Positions 1-9,111 of a DNA stretch of 64,000 bases are shown here, in pieces. Each line of letters starts with the position of its first letter. Within the stretch, counting starts at the first letter, position 1. The notes under the pieces were generated by a model, which was not told where the DNA came from, did no database searches, and was given only the letters and a program-made list of their open reading frames with translations. The stretch is from Salvator merianae. Taxonomy: Eukaryota > Chordata > Lepidosauria > Squamata > Teiidae. The position numbers and the translations under genes were made by a program. The stretch is taken from contig QVOM02000116.1 of NCBI GenBank assembly GCA_003586115.2, positions 36,976,372-37,040,371 of the forward strand, read 5' to 3'.

Positions 1-1157
1 AAAAAAAAAAAATCAAATATGTGATTGAGACACTTTTGTGTCACTTTGACCAGCCTTTAACCCCAGCAGGCTTTTTCATCTGCTGTCCCCCTTGGTGCAT
101 GATCTTCACTGTCGGAACATCTCCCATGATTCCTGCTGCCATCCACGCTGCCTAATTGCGGCCGGATTTTGAATCTCCCACTCGCTCCTGATCCAACATT
201 TGCTGCTGCTGAGAAAGAGAGCTTGCTCGCTTCCCAGAGCTGCCATTTTACCTGGGTCGTGGAAACTTTGAATAACTCTTCCATTTTGGCTACAGTGAGC
301 CCTTGCTGAGCTCTGCATCTTCCTACTTCCACTTCAGCACGATTTGGATACTTTACAAGAACTGCTTGCTTATTGGGGCAGAGACTGAACACATCACCAC
401 CATGCCATGCTGGAGGGTAAGATACCCATGTGATCCCTGGGTAGTTTTAGGGTTCCCTCTTAGCTGTTGGGTCTAGTTTTTACCCTCTAATTTCCCTGCA
501 CCATCCCCCTGTCTCCTCCTCCTGTCAAACGTTACCTTTTTTGACTCTTTCGTCTTCCATGCAGCCCCGCTTTAGCCTTGTGGCATGTCAGAGCCTTTTA
601 CACATGCAGTTAGTGCCAGTGGTGAGCCTTCTATTGGGGAAAGCCCCTATACTGCACTGTGTCTGTTAACGTGATTGTGCATTCTGACAGCAGTCAAGAG
701 TCCACTGTTTTTGACCTGGTCCTGGTGTTTGAGTCTGTGCCTGGGAGAGCTTTTTCCCCAACCCAGCATATCCCAATGGACTGCTCCTTAATAGGATTCG
801 ACCAGTTCATGGTGGACTGCCTGCCTCTGATGATCATGTGACCTCCTCTGACTGAGAAGGTAAACATCAGTGCAGGGAGACTGCAAGCAGGGCAAATTTT
901 GTACATATGGTCTGCTTGTGGGCTTCCATATGCAACTGGTTGGCCACTGTAAGAACATCTGCTGGAGGAGACAGAAACTGGTCTGATCCAGGAGGGCAGT
1001 TTGACATTGGATGTCTGCCTGAGGAACCACCAGTGGATGTATAAAAAAGATGTTGCTGAATTGTGCATAGCAGCTTGCAAAAATTGCCGATTCTCTATTA
1101 GCAAATCATTGTTTCTGTCTCTTTAGGAGCTTTATTGATATTTCGACACCTTTGGTG
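1..1157. other. Unassigned left-edge sequence
   Basis: Starts with a poly(A) run (1-12). Positions 13-55 are nearly the reverse complement of 41243-41283, so this edge is probably part of an interspersed repeat in minus orientation, whose tail would be the A-run. An open minus-strand frame at 57-392 (111 codons) may belong to that repeat, but I do not recognise the protein. No gene is supported. Confidence 0.4.
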
Positions 1158-1165
1158 CTGTAACG

Positions 1166-1642
1166 CAGTGGTCCCCAACCTTTTTTGCACCAGGGACCGG
1201 CTTCAAGCAAGACCATTTTTTCATGGCCCGGCAGGGCGGGATGAGGGTGGGCAGGGGCGGGGCTTTGGTCATATGGGGGCGGGGTTATGGAGGGGGTTGG
1301 AGTTTAGTGCATACTTATCATTTAATTATGACATTTATAATGTGAATGTGACTACAGCGCAGTAGACCAGTTCCCCGCCAGGACCTATGCCAGGAGCCAC
1401 GACACTGTGGCCAGATCGCCGACCCGCCCCACCGTGCCCCACATAATGTGCTGAGCCGGGAGCCGCGTCACTGAGGCCAGCCTGCTTCCCTGCCCCGTCA
1501 TACCCTGCATAATGTTCTCTGAGCCACTGCAGAGCAGAGCACACTGTCAGTGTTTAGTGCTGGTCTGCGGCAGCGGCGCGGATCGGCAAAAAAAACCCAA
1601 CGGCTCAGTCCTGGTCCGCGGACCGGTGGTTGGGGACCCCTG
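1166..1642. mobile_element. Non-autonomous hAT element with 8-bp target-site duplication
   Basis: The ends are inverted repeats: CAGTGGTCCCCAACC at the left, and the reverse complement of CAGGGGTCCCCAACC at the right. Flanking 8-mers are CTGTAACG (1158-1165) and TTGTAACG (1643-1650), 7 of 8 identical, as expected for hAT. The interior is GC-rich with GGACCGG words near both ends and no transposase. Confidence 0.88.
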
Positions 1643-1983
1643 TTGTAACGCAGTTGTTTTGGAAGCTGTTCAGACCCTGTAACAAAGTACGTACAAATGT
1701 AAGGTTAATCCTGAGCTACTTTTCTTTCAGTATGTAAGGGTTATTCACAAGTTGGAGGTGGTTAAGCTAATGCAAAGCTTCATGATCTAGAGGCCCCGAA
1801 ATGGCAGCCACTCCGGCTGTGGATCTCGCACAGATCCAGCACCTTACAGCTCCAGTAGCAACTGACATTCCAAACATGGGAAGGAGGCAGACCAAGGCGA
1901 TTGCCCCATCCAAATCCATTTAGACTTGGCCTGCCCAGTGGTGCAACAGTCAATCATTTGCTAGATAAGCAGCTGATGTAAGG

Positions 1984-2730
1984 GTCACTCCAGATGTGGG
2001 TTACAACCCACAATTCTTCCAGGACTATATTGGGTATGCCATACATATCCATGGCATTCCCAGTATAATCTCTGGATATCGAGGTGATATCTTAAAACAT
2101 CTTCATTATGGGAAATCCGGCAACAATGCTGGGTTTCCTGTAATAGCAAATGTGTTCCTCTTGAAAATACCCAGATGCTAGAGGTCAAAATCACCACCCC
2201 GGGCCCCATTCAGTTACACAGGCAGAGAATAGTCTTAGCACGTTCTTCAGTGTCATTTAATAACAGATTGCAAATAAGTGAAAGTTGCAAACAGATATGA
2301 TGAAGCGTTCTATTCCGGGGGGGGGCCCACCCGCCCCGATATGCTCAGCCTAGCCCTGAGTTCCCAAAACAGGGGGGGGTTCCCAGCAGCCCCAGCAGCC
2401 CTTTGCAGGGAGTAGTCACCACACCAGGGGGGGGGCAGCATCGGTAATGAAAGCTAACAGAGGGGGCTGGGGCTGGGGAAGGGACAAGGATGTGGTGCAG
2501 TGGCCAGCTGGACAGCACTGACACTAGTCAAGCGCCTGAGAAAAAACAAAGGAACGTGGCTGGGCACTTGACTGGCATACAGGTATTTTCAAGAGGAACG
2601 ATCACGGAAGCGGCAGGCAGGCATAAGCAAGAACCTGTGATGGCCTCCTGCACCTGATGAGAGCAGCGAGAGGCAATTGCAGGATCTTCTTTAGATCTCA
2701 CCGTTGCCTTTTGCCATCTGGAGGCAGCCT
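1984..2730. mobile_element. Hairpin MITE split by internal GC-rich sequence
   Basis: The left end contains CCAGATGTGGG and the right end CCATCTGGAGGCAGC, as in other family copies. Internal arms GTTCCTCTTGAAAATACC (about 2152-2169) and GGTATTTTCAAGAGGAAC (about 2582-2599) are reverse complements. In relatives the loop between arms is about 30 nt; here it is about 410 nt and G-run rich, suggesting a secondary insertion. Confidence 0.6.
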
Positions 2731-2859
2731 AAGTCACTGATACCCATTATTTGGCAGCATGGCCACCCAGATAGAGTTTGGATTTGGGGGACAAGCTGAC
2801 ACACAAAGAGGCCAACCACACCATGGATGCCAGCTGTGTTAATACAGTATCATTATAAT

Positions 2860-3570
2860 GCTGCATGTTATTAAAACAAAGAAAGATCACTTGGAATACA
2901 ATTCTGAAATTTATTCTACATAATTACTCCATGAACTCTGGAGGGTACACATTTTACAGACCGCTTCCATTTCCCTTAAACACCAAGACATGTGAATGAA
3001 CCCAGATCTGGAAGCGTGGAAACTCAGCCTCTTTAGATGTTTTTCCTAGGGGCAGGAAAGTATAAGCAGAATATTATGAAACATGAAATCATTTATTTGC
3101 AAACTAGTGACCACCATGGTCATGGTAATAAGACTGTCTGGAAACCTTGATTTTACATGATTTCCCAAAGGACACAAGGACAGTATACAATTTAATATCA
3201 AAGTTATTTTTTTAACATTCATTTCACAATACTACACTTGATATTTAGGATATTTAACAGTTAATAGATTTAAGCCTAACTCTAAACCACTGTGTCTGTT
3301 GCAGCAAGTTAAAATATACTTATTCAAATATGGCAAAACATAAAACAAGAGACTGATATGAAAAGCTGAAGCAAAGAGGCAAACATCTTCTCAGGTTAAG
3401 CTTAATACCTATTGATTACATTAATATATTGACATAATTTTCTTAAAAACAATATATGAATGATTTGCTATTTCCTTCTTTCCAAGATTTGGACTTCAAA
3501 AAATGGGACACATTGTCAAAATTAGACCCAGGAAAATAAATTTCAGGTTTCTTTTCCAAAAATGCTTCCC
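2860..3570 (-). other. Probable 3' UTR and polyadenylation region of left PKS gene
   Basis: AT-rich sequence immediately after the stop codon with no repeat family that I recognise. On the minus strand, AATAAA-type hexamers lie at 3097-3092 and 2915-2910. Either could be the poly(A) signal; I cannot tell which is used. Confidence 0.35.
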
Positions 3571-6500
3571 TCAGGATTTCATTTCAGATTCTTTAACCAC
3601 TTTGGAGCCCTCTTCTAAAAGCCCTGTTACAGTAAGCACCGTGGTGTGAGGGTCAAGAACTTTTACAAGTGGTATATCAACATTTCGTTCATGGAGAATT
3701 TGATCATGTAGGGTCATAGCTAACATAGAGTCTATACCAATAGATGAAAGGAGTGTATTCATTGTAATATCATTTGGGTCTGCACCAATGAGTTGGCTCA
3801 CTAATGATAAGATATAGTCTTCTGATTTTATTGGAGCCAAATCCTGGAATACAGTTTCTTCTGAAAATTCAATCTGACTGCCTAATAACTCTATCATGAT
3901 ACTAAGCATGCGAATTCTGACTGCAGGAATTCGAGAACTATAATGGTTGAACAAAGACTTGAAATTCAGCTTTGCTACAACTTGCTGAGGGTTCTTTAGA
4001 ATTAAGTTTGTCCTAAGATGCTCATGGATATCATTCACTTGCAGTGTTGATACACCCTTCATTTTCAAAAGATGTTGAAGCTGATCTTGATTTGCCAGAA
4101 CTCCAAGATTCATGGCACCCCAGTTGATGGATTGTCCTGACAATCCACAGTTTCTCCTATAGTGGCAGAAAAAGTCCAGGAAAGAATTGGCAGCAGCATA
4201 GTTCGCTTGTGCTGAGTTTCCCAAAAAGGAAGAAATCGATGAATAACACACAAAATAATCAAGATCTTGCCCCTTAGTAGCCTGGTGAAGATTGATAACT
4301 CCAGCAACCTTTGGGCTCAAAACTTCCTCAAGTGTAGAGAGAGTCAAGGCTTCAATGGCTGCGTCATGAAAAACTGCAGCACTGTGGAAAACACCTTTGA
4401 TTGGGCACTTTGGGAAGATTTTGCCAATTGAATGAATGGCTGTCTCAACATTAAGCCTAGAAGTCACATCGCACTGCAAACTAACTACCTTGCTCCATTT
4501 ATTCTGATTTTGCAGATTATTTATTTCCTTCTGCTTCTCAGCAGTGACTTTTCTCCGTGACAGGATCACAATGCATCCGCCACCATTTTCAGCAACGAAC
4601 CTCACAGTTTCAAAGCCAAGCCCTGTGAGTCCTCCTGTGACTATGTAGACAGCATTCTGCTTAAACAGTTTCTTCTTGGTTTCGTGCACCAGTATGTCAG
4701 AAATGCCGCTGCTGTGCTCATTCTTTTTCAGCACAGCAAAGGGCATGGATTTGCAAGTCAATTTTGAGAAACCTGGAATGTTTGTGCTGTCACTGTTCAT
4801 TGCCTGCTGAAAAACAGAACAGGGCAAGTTCTTAAATTTCTTCTGTTGCCTTGATTTCATCCAGCTGCAGAACGCCTTATGAGATCTTTCCAGATATGCT
4901 TTCTGGAAAATGGTGGCAAGGTTGAGGACATGAACTTCAATGTTTTCAAGGCCACATCCACTAAGAGCTCTGAACTGCTTAGAATGGTGGGTGTCGCACA
5001 TCACCACTACGTCCCGGAGACTTGAAAGATGAACACAAGTGTCCTTGGGTAATCTTTCTAGGGGAGGAATGAAAACAAGGGCATTGCATTTAGCTATACC
5101 TGGCTCCAGGCTGCTCTCAAGGGTTGTGCATAAGGTTTTCCAACCTAGTTCCTCAGCTGAAAGTGCAAGCACCTTGCACAAAACGGACCCTGGTTCAGTA
5201 GAAATAATGCCTAAAGTTCCGTTGCGTTTGCTTTTTGGTAACATCTGATGAAAGATTTCCCATGCTATTCTGAAGAAGGACATGCAGGGTGCAGTTTCAA
5301 AACACAGAAATTTCTTGGTTTTGAAACACATTGCTTCTGGAATCCTGATTCTTGAAGATGCAGCAACTGGATAACATAGAGCAATGTGGTCTCCCACTTT
5401 GATGTTTTTCACCTGACAACCTGTTGCAACTACTGTCCCACTGCAGTCCAAAGCCAAGAGCTTATGTTTATCAACTGTCTGTGACTGCCAGTATAATGTG
5501 TCCCCAAAATCATAGCTGGAAACAGTAAGGGGGTAATAATCTTCAGAATGGATAGCTATTTTTTCAACATGTACTTCCACACTGTCCTTATCAAGAGGAG
5601 TATCAATGCAATCTGCCACCTCAGCAAACACTTCTCTCATTTCATGGGAATCAGAGGTGTACAGAGTGCACATAGTTTCAGGATCTTGAAGGAAACTGGA
5701 AAGATGTTTCTGGGACATATCAGTAGTCTGGGTACGTCTGATCTCAGAAGTATAAATTCTGCCCTGAGCGATTGAGATTTCAGGATATTTCTCTGCTTTG
5801 CACCCTAGTAAAACACTCACTAAGGCTGAAACGTCCATTGCCCTTGTTGAATTGACATCGATCAGCTGGAATGTGATCTCGGTAGCTTCGACAATACAAC
5901 TTCTAGCCATGCCATACAAAGCAAAGCCAGGGTTAATGTGGTCCACGTTGCTGTCTGTGGTCCTGTAAGTAATGATCTTGATTGAACCATGGCTCGTCTT
6001 TGCTCTCAGGGCAACAATAAGTTGTCGGAACGCTTCACAGCACTTTGACAAACTTGCAACAACACTGCCAGAATCTTCTTCATTTAATCTTTGAATGCCC
6101 CACATGAACAAGACATCATTATATCCCTCTACCGCTTGCATAATGCTGTCCTGAGCAGCTGATTCTGGGCTCCCGGATCCCAATAATTTCTCCCAGTCTT
6201 TGTACATCAGAAACTTGGAATCTTTGTGCAAGTATTTTTTCAGTTGCTGAGATATGCCACTTTCATCAGCAAACACGGCAACCCTGCGCATTTCTGCTGA
6301 CTTTTCCATTGTCTGGGGAACAATAACTTCCTTCCATTTATTTTCAAGCAGGAAAAGCCCTTCACTATTGGGAGTTATCATAAAAGTGATTCCAACACCT
6401 TTCATCTCAACCAAAACAGAGCCATTTTTATCTGTGAAGCATCCGCAGTATTCCACATAGTTTTCAGTCATTTTACTGGTTTTTATATAGATCATCATTT

Positions 6501-9111
6501 CCTCTTCCAGAGGTCTCACCATCACAAAGCTGTCTATGTTAGAAGGAAATCCTGCATACTTTTCCATGGTTTTTGTGCTCATCACACCGGTCATTTGCAA
6601 AAAACAATCTAAGAGAGCAGGGTGAATAAAATAATCATGCATATCTTCTCCAATGTCTTTGTTCACCTTAATAGTGGTTATTGCTTCTTTCAGTTCTTCG
6701 CAGTAAAAAACATCAGTGAGTTGCCTGAGTGCGGAACCAAACTGAAATCCATACTGAGCTAATGTTTCATATACTTCATTCTTACTGACAGAAGTTTTAC
6801 ACCGCTCCAAGACATCTCTATAAGAAATGTTCTTTTCTTCAGGACAGATTCCTGGGTCCTGTATTATTTGCCCCATTGCATAAACAGCACCTGTTGGAGA
6901 CAGTATTTGGAAATCTCTGGCTGGCTTAGGGGATTCAAATTTGACGTTCAAATCCTGAGTACTTTCACCTAAAACACACGGTGACTTAAATGTAATGCTC
7001 ATCTGATAGGAACTTAAAGGCTCTTTTGGACCAGCGGTAGTCATTGCAGCTGCCAAAGCAAGTTCAACAAAAAAGGCACCAGGAAGCAGAGCAATGCTGT
7101 TATGTTTGTGCTCAAACAAATAAGGTGTTACCGACTGAGATATGCAGTACTTGAATTCCGTACCGTCACTGCTGAAGCTGGGGATTAGCAGATGCTTTAC
7201 GTTTGCAACTTTTTGACTTGGCGATTGCAGCGTGTTTCCAAAGAGTGTGGGTTGCTTACGATCAAACTGATACCTGGGATACGCTGCAGGCGGGCTGCGA
7301 TAATCCTCGTAGAGGTGCTCCCAATCTGGGTTGAATCCCAATTCAAAAAGGCCCTTAACAAGTGCAAAGAGTGTCCCATACTCTTGGTCAAAGTGCAGGG
7401 AAGGAAACACTTTAGTGTCCGTTCCTAAAATTTCTACTATGTATCGCTTCAGTGCTCTCTGGGGACCAATCTCTATAAACACGGGATTCTCTGTGCCTTT
7501 TGCTGAAGCCATAACAGCGTCTTCGAAAGAAACAGGATCTCGCGCCTGCCTGGCCCAATAGGTACCAGTAACGAAATCGCCACATGAAACCGCCTTCCCT
7601 GTTGCTGTGGAAATTAGATCCACTTCTGCCTTTCCTTTCTTTAACTCCGATAGGCTTGCTGCCATCTCTGTTAGCACTGGATCCATCATGTGGCTGTGAT
7701 ATGCTGCTGGCACATCTAATGGTTGGAGAAATATGTTTCTCTTGGCAAAGTGTTCCGCCAAATGCTTCTGAAGGGCCTCAATGGAACCTGCCTCTCCCGA
7801 CAGTGTGCAAGACAAAGGACTGTTAAATGCTGCGATACACACCTTCCCGGAATATGCTGCAAGGGCAGCTGACACCTCTGGAACGGGGATGTTTCCAACC
7901 ACCAGCATCTTACCTCCCGAGACCTTAGCCTGGAGCCTGCTCCTGTGATAGATGACTTTGACAGCATCCTCCAGGGAAAGCAAGCCCGCACAGTGGGCGG
8001 CAGCCACTTCGCCAACAGAATGGCCAACAGCAGCAACGGGCTCGATCCCCCAGTGCCGCAGCAGTGCGACCAAGGCCACTTGCAGCGTGAAGAGCAAAGG
8101 TTGCGCAACGTCCGGACGGGACAAATCTTTGCAGCCATTTTCTGGTAGGTTTAGGAAGCTATTAGGCAAAAATTGCTGAAACAGCCCTTCGATTTCTTTC
8201 CATTTGGCTCTGAAAACCGGCTCAGATCTTAGCAAGGCACCAAATATCCCTTTCAGATTCAGACCATTGCCAGAGAATACAAAAACCAATTGTGGAGCCT
8301 TTTTTGATGGAGCTGTTTCCTTTTCAGCTGCAGAAAGAAGCTGCTGCTGTAACTGCTGGAGCGAAGATGCCACAAAAGCTTTTCTGTGCTTGTAGTTCAC
8401 GTGGCTTCTTCTGCATGCAGATGTATAGGCCAGATTTGGGAGTGTTGCTGCGTCCCCTGTGCTGAGGTATTTCCTCGTGTCCTCCATTGCCAGGAGAAGG
8501 GACTTGCTTGAAGCTGCCGAAATGACAAATATTTCAGCAGGCCTTTTGACTGGAGGAAGGACATGGTTTGACTTAAACTGCCTCACAACCACATGGGCAT
8601 TGGTCCCACCGAACCCAAAGGAGTTGATCCCAGCCACTCTGCCAAATTCGCTAGAATCCTCCCAATTCTCCACTGTCGTTGGAACGGAGAGATTTAATTC
8701 TTTTGCATTGATGCTGCTGCTGTCCTCTGAGAAGTGCAGAGAGGGAACGATCTTCCCATGGTGCATCATGAGAAGGACTTTGATTAAACTTGCTGCCCCA
8801 GCAGCTGACTCTGTGTGCCCGATGTTCCCTTTAACGGAGCCAATCTTCAGGGGGGGCACACGGGGAGACCTCCTTTTGCCAATGGCATTGCCTAGACTCT
8901 CTGCCTCAATGGGATCTCCTGCAGGGGTCCCTGTACCGTGTGCTTCAACGTAATGCACAACGGATGGGTCTACATGAGTTGAATAGATGCTGAGTAACAA
9001 CTTCTCCTGGTCCTGTTGAGATGGTCTGGTGATTGGAGTGACAGATCTTCCATTCTGGTTGATGGTGCTGATGCTGATGACTCCCCATATTTTGCTGAAG
9101 TCTTCTTGTGC
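3571..9111 (-). CDS. PKS (left gene) last coding exon: rest of KS, AT, DH, degenerate ER, KR, ACP
   Basis: One intronless exon of 1,846 codons plus TGA. The acceptor ataaaacag/GCA joins ...LKK to AQEDFSKIWG. KS: His310 in VEAHGTGTP, Lys346 and His351 in VKGNIGH. AT: Ser617 in GHSVG, His724 in AAYHSHMM, Arg642 in YHRSR as the likely malonyl-carboxylate contact. DH: His920 in an HxxxSxxxxP motif (usually HxxxGxxxxP) and Asp1087/Gln1091 in HPALLDCFLQ. No SAM-binding methyltransferase motif is visible in 1170-1430. At 1474 a GroES-like DCSGTVVATG...VGDHI segment marks an ER/MDR fold, but the GGVG-type NADPH loop is absent. KR: TGGLTGLG at 1744-1751, Lys1853, YSS around 1876, Tyr1890 and Asn1894. 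ACP: Ser2047 in GIDSM, the phosphopantetheine site. No thioesterase follows, so release must be spontaneous or in trans. Predicted cycle: condensation, ketoreduction and dehydration without enoyl reduction, i.e. a polyene. Confidence 0.95.
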   Translation of the reverse strand, partial: AQEDFSKIWGVISISTINQNGRSVTPITRPSQQDQEKLLLSIYSTHVDPSVVHYVEAHGTGTPAGDPIEAESLGNAIGKRRSPRVPPLKIGSVKGNIGHTESAAGAASLIKVLLMMHHGKIVPSLHFSEDSSSINAKELNLSVPTTVENWEDSSEFGRVAGINSFGFGGTNAHVVVRQFKSNHVLPPVKRPAEIFVISAASSKSLLLAMEDTRKYLSTGDAATLPNLAYTSACRRSHVNYKHRKAFVASSLQQLQQQLLSAAEKETAPSKKAPQLVFVFSGNGLNLKGIFGALLRSEPVFRAKWKEIEGLFQQFLPNSFLNLPENGCKDLSRPDVAQPLLFTLQVALVALLRHWGIEPVAAVGHSVGEVAAAHCAGLLSLEDAVKVIYHRSRLQAKVSGGKMLVVGNIPVPEVSAALAAYSGKVCIAAFNSPLSCTLSGEAGSIEALQKHLAEHFAKRNIFLQPLDVPAAYHSHMMDPVLTEMAASLSELKKGKAEVDLISTATGKAVSCGDFVTGTYWARQARDPVSFEDAVMASAKGTENPVFIEIGPQRALKRYIVEILGTDTKVFPSLHFDQEYGTLFALVKGLFELGFNPDWEHLYEDYRSPPAAYPRYQFDRKQPTLFGNTLQSPSQKVANVKHLLIPSFSSDGTEFKYCISQSVTPYLFEHKHNSIALLPGAFFVELALAAAMTTAGPKEPLSSYQMSITFKSPCVLGESTQDLNVKFESPKPARDFQILSPTGAVYAMGQIIQDPGICPEEKNISYRDVLERCKTSVSKNEVYETLAQYGFQFGSALRQLTDVFYCEELKEAITTIKVNKDIGEDMHDYFIHPALLDCFLQMTGVMSTKTMEKYAGFPSNIDSFVMVRPLEEEMMIYIKTSKMTENYVEYCGCFTDKNGSVLVEMKGVGITFMITPNSEGLFLLENKWKEVIVPQTMEKSAEMRRVAVFADESGISQQLKKYLHKDSKFLMYKDWEKLLGSGSPESAAQDSIMQAVEGYNDVLFMWGIQRLNEEDSGSVVASLSKCCEAFRQLIVALRAKTSHGSIKIITYRTTDSNVDHINPGFALYGMARSCIVEATEITFQLIDVNSTRAMDVSALVSVLLGCKAEKYPEISIAQGRIYTSEIRRTQTTDMSQKHLSSFLQDPETMCTLYTSDSHEMREVFAEVADCIDTPLDKDSVEVHVEKIAIHSEDYYPLTVSSYDFGDTLYWQSQTVDKHKLLALDCSGTVVATGCQVKNIKVGDHIALCYPVAASSRIRIPEAMCFKTKKFLCFETAPCMSFFRIAWEIFHQMLPKSKRNGTLGIISTEPGSVLCKVLALSAEELGWKTLCTTLESSLEPGIAKCNALVFIPPLERLPKDTCVHLSSLRDVVVMCDTHHSKQFRALSGCGLENIEVHVLNLATIFQKAYLERSHKAFCSWMKSRQQKKFKNLPCSVFQQAMNSDSTNIPGFSKLTCKSMPFAVLKKNEHSSGISDILVHETKKKLFKQNAVYIVTGGLTGLGFETVRFVAENGGGCIVILSRRKVTAEKQKEINNLQNQNKWSKVVSLQCDVTSRLNVETAIHSIGKIFPKCPIKGVFHSAAVFHDAAIEALTLSTLEEVLSPKVAGVINLHQATKGQDLDYFVCYSSISSFLGNSAQANYAAANSFLDFFCHYRRNCGLSGQSINWGAMNLGVLANQDQLQHLLKMKGVSTLQVNDIHEHLRTNLILKNPQQVVAKLNFKSLFNHYSSRIPAVRIRMLSIMIELLGSQIEFSEETVFQDLAPIKSEDYILSLVSQLIGADPNDITMNTLLSSIGIDSMLAMTLHDQILHERNVDIPLVKVLDPHTTVLTVTGLLEEGSKVVKESEMKS

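Noticed and set aside
3571..9111. Bacterial contamination as source of the PKS
   Set aside because: Five upstream exons with spliceosomal introns, animal-type LINEs in the introns and a matching paralogue show it is a nuclear gene.
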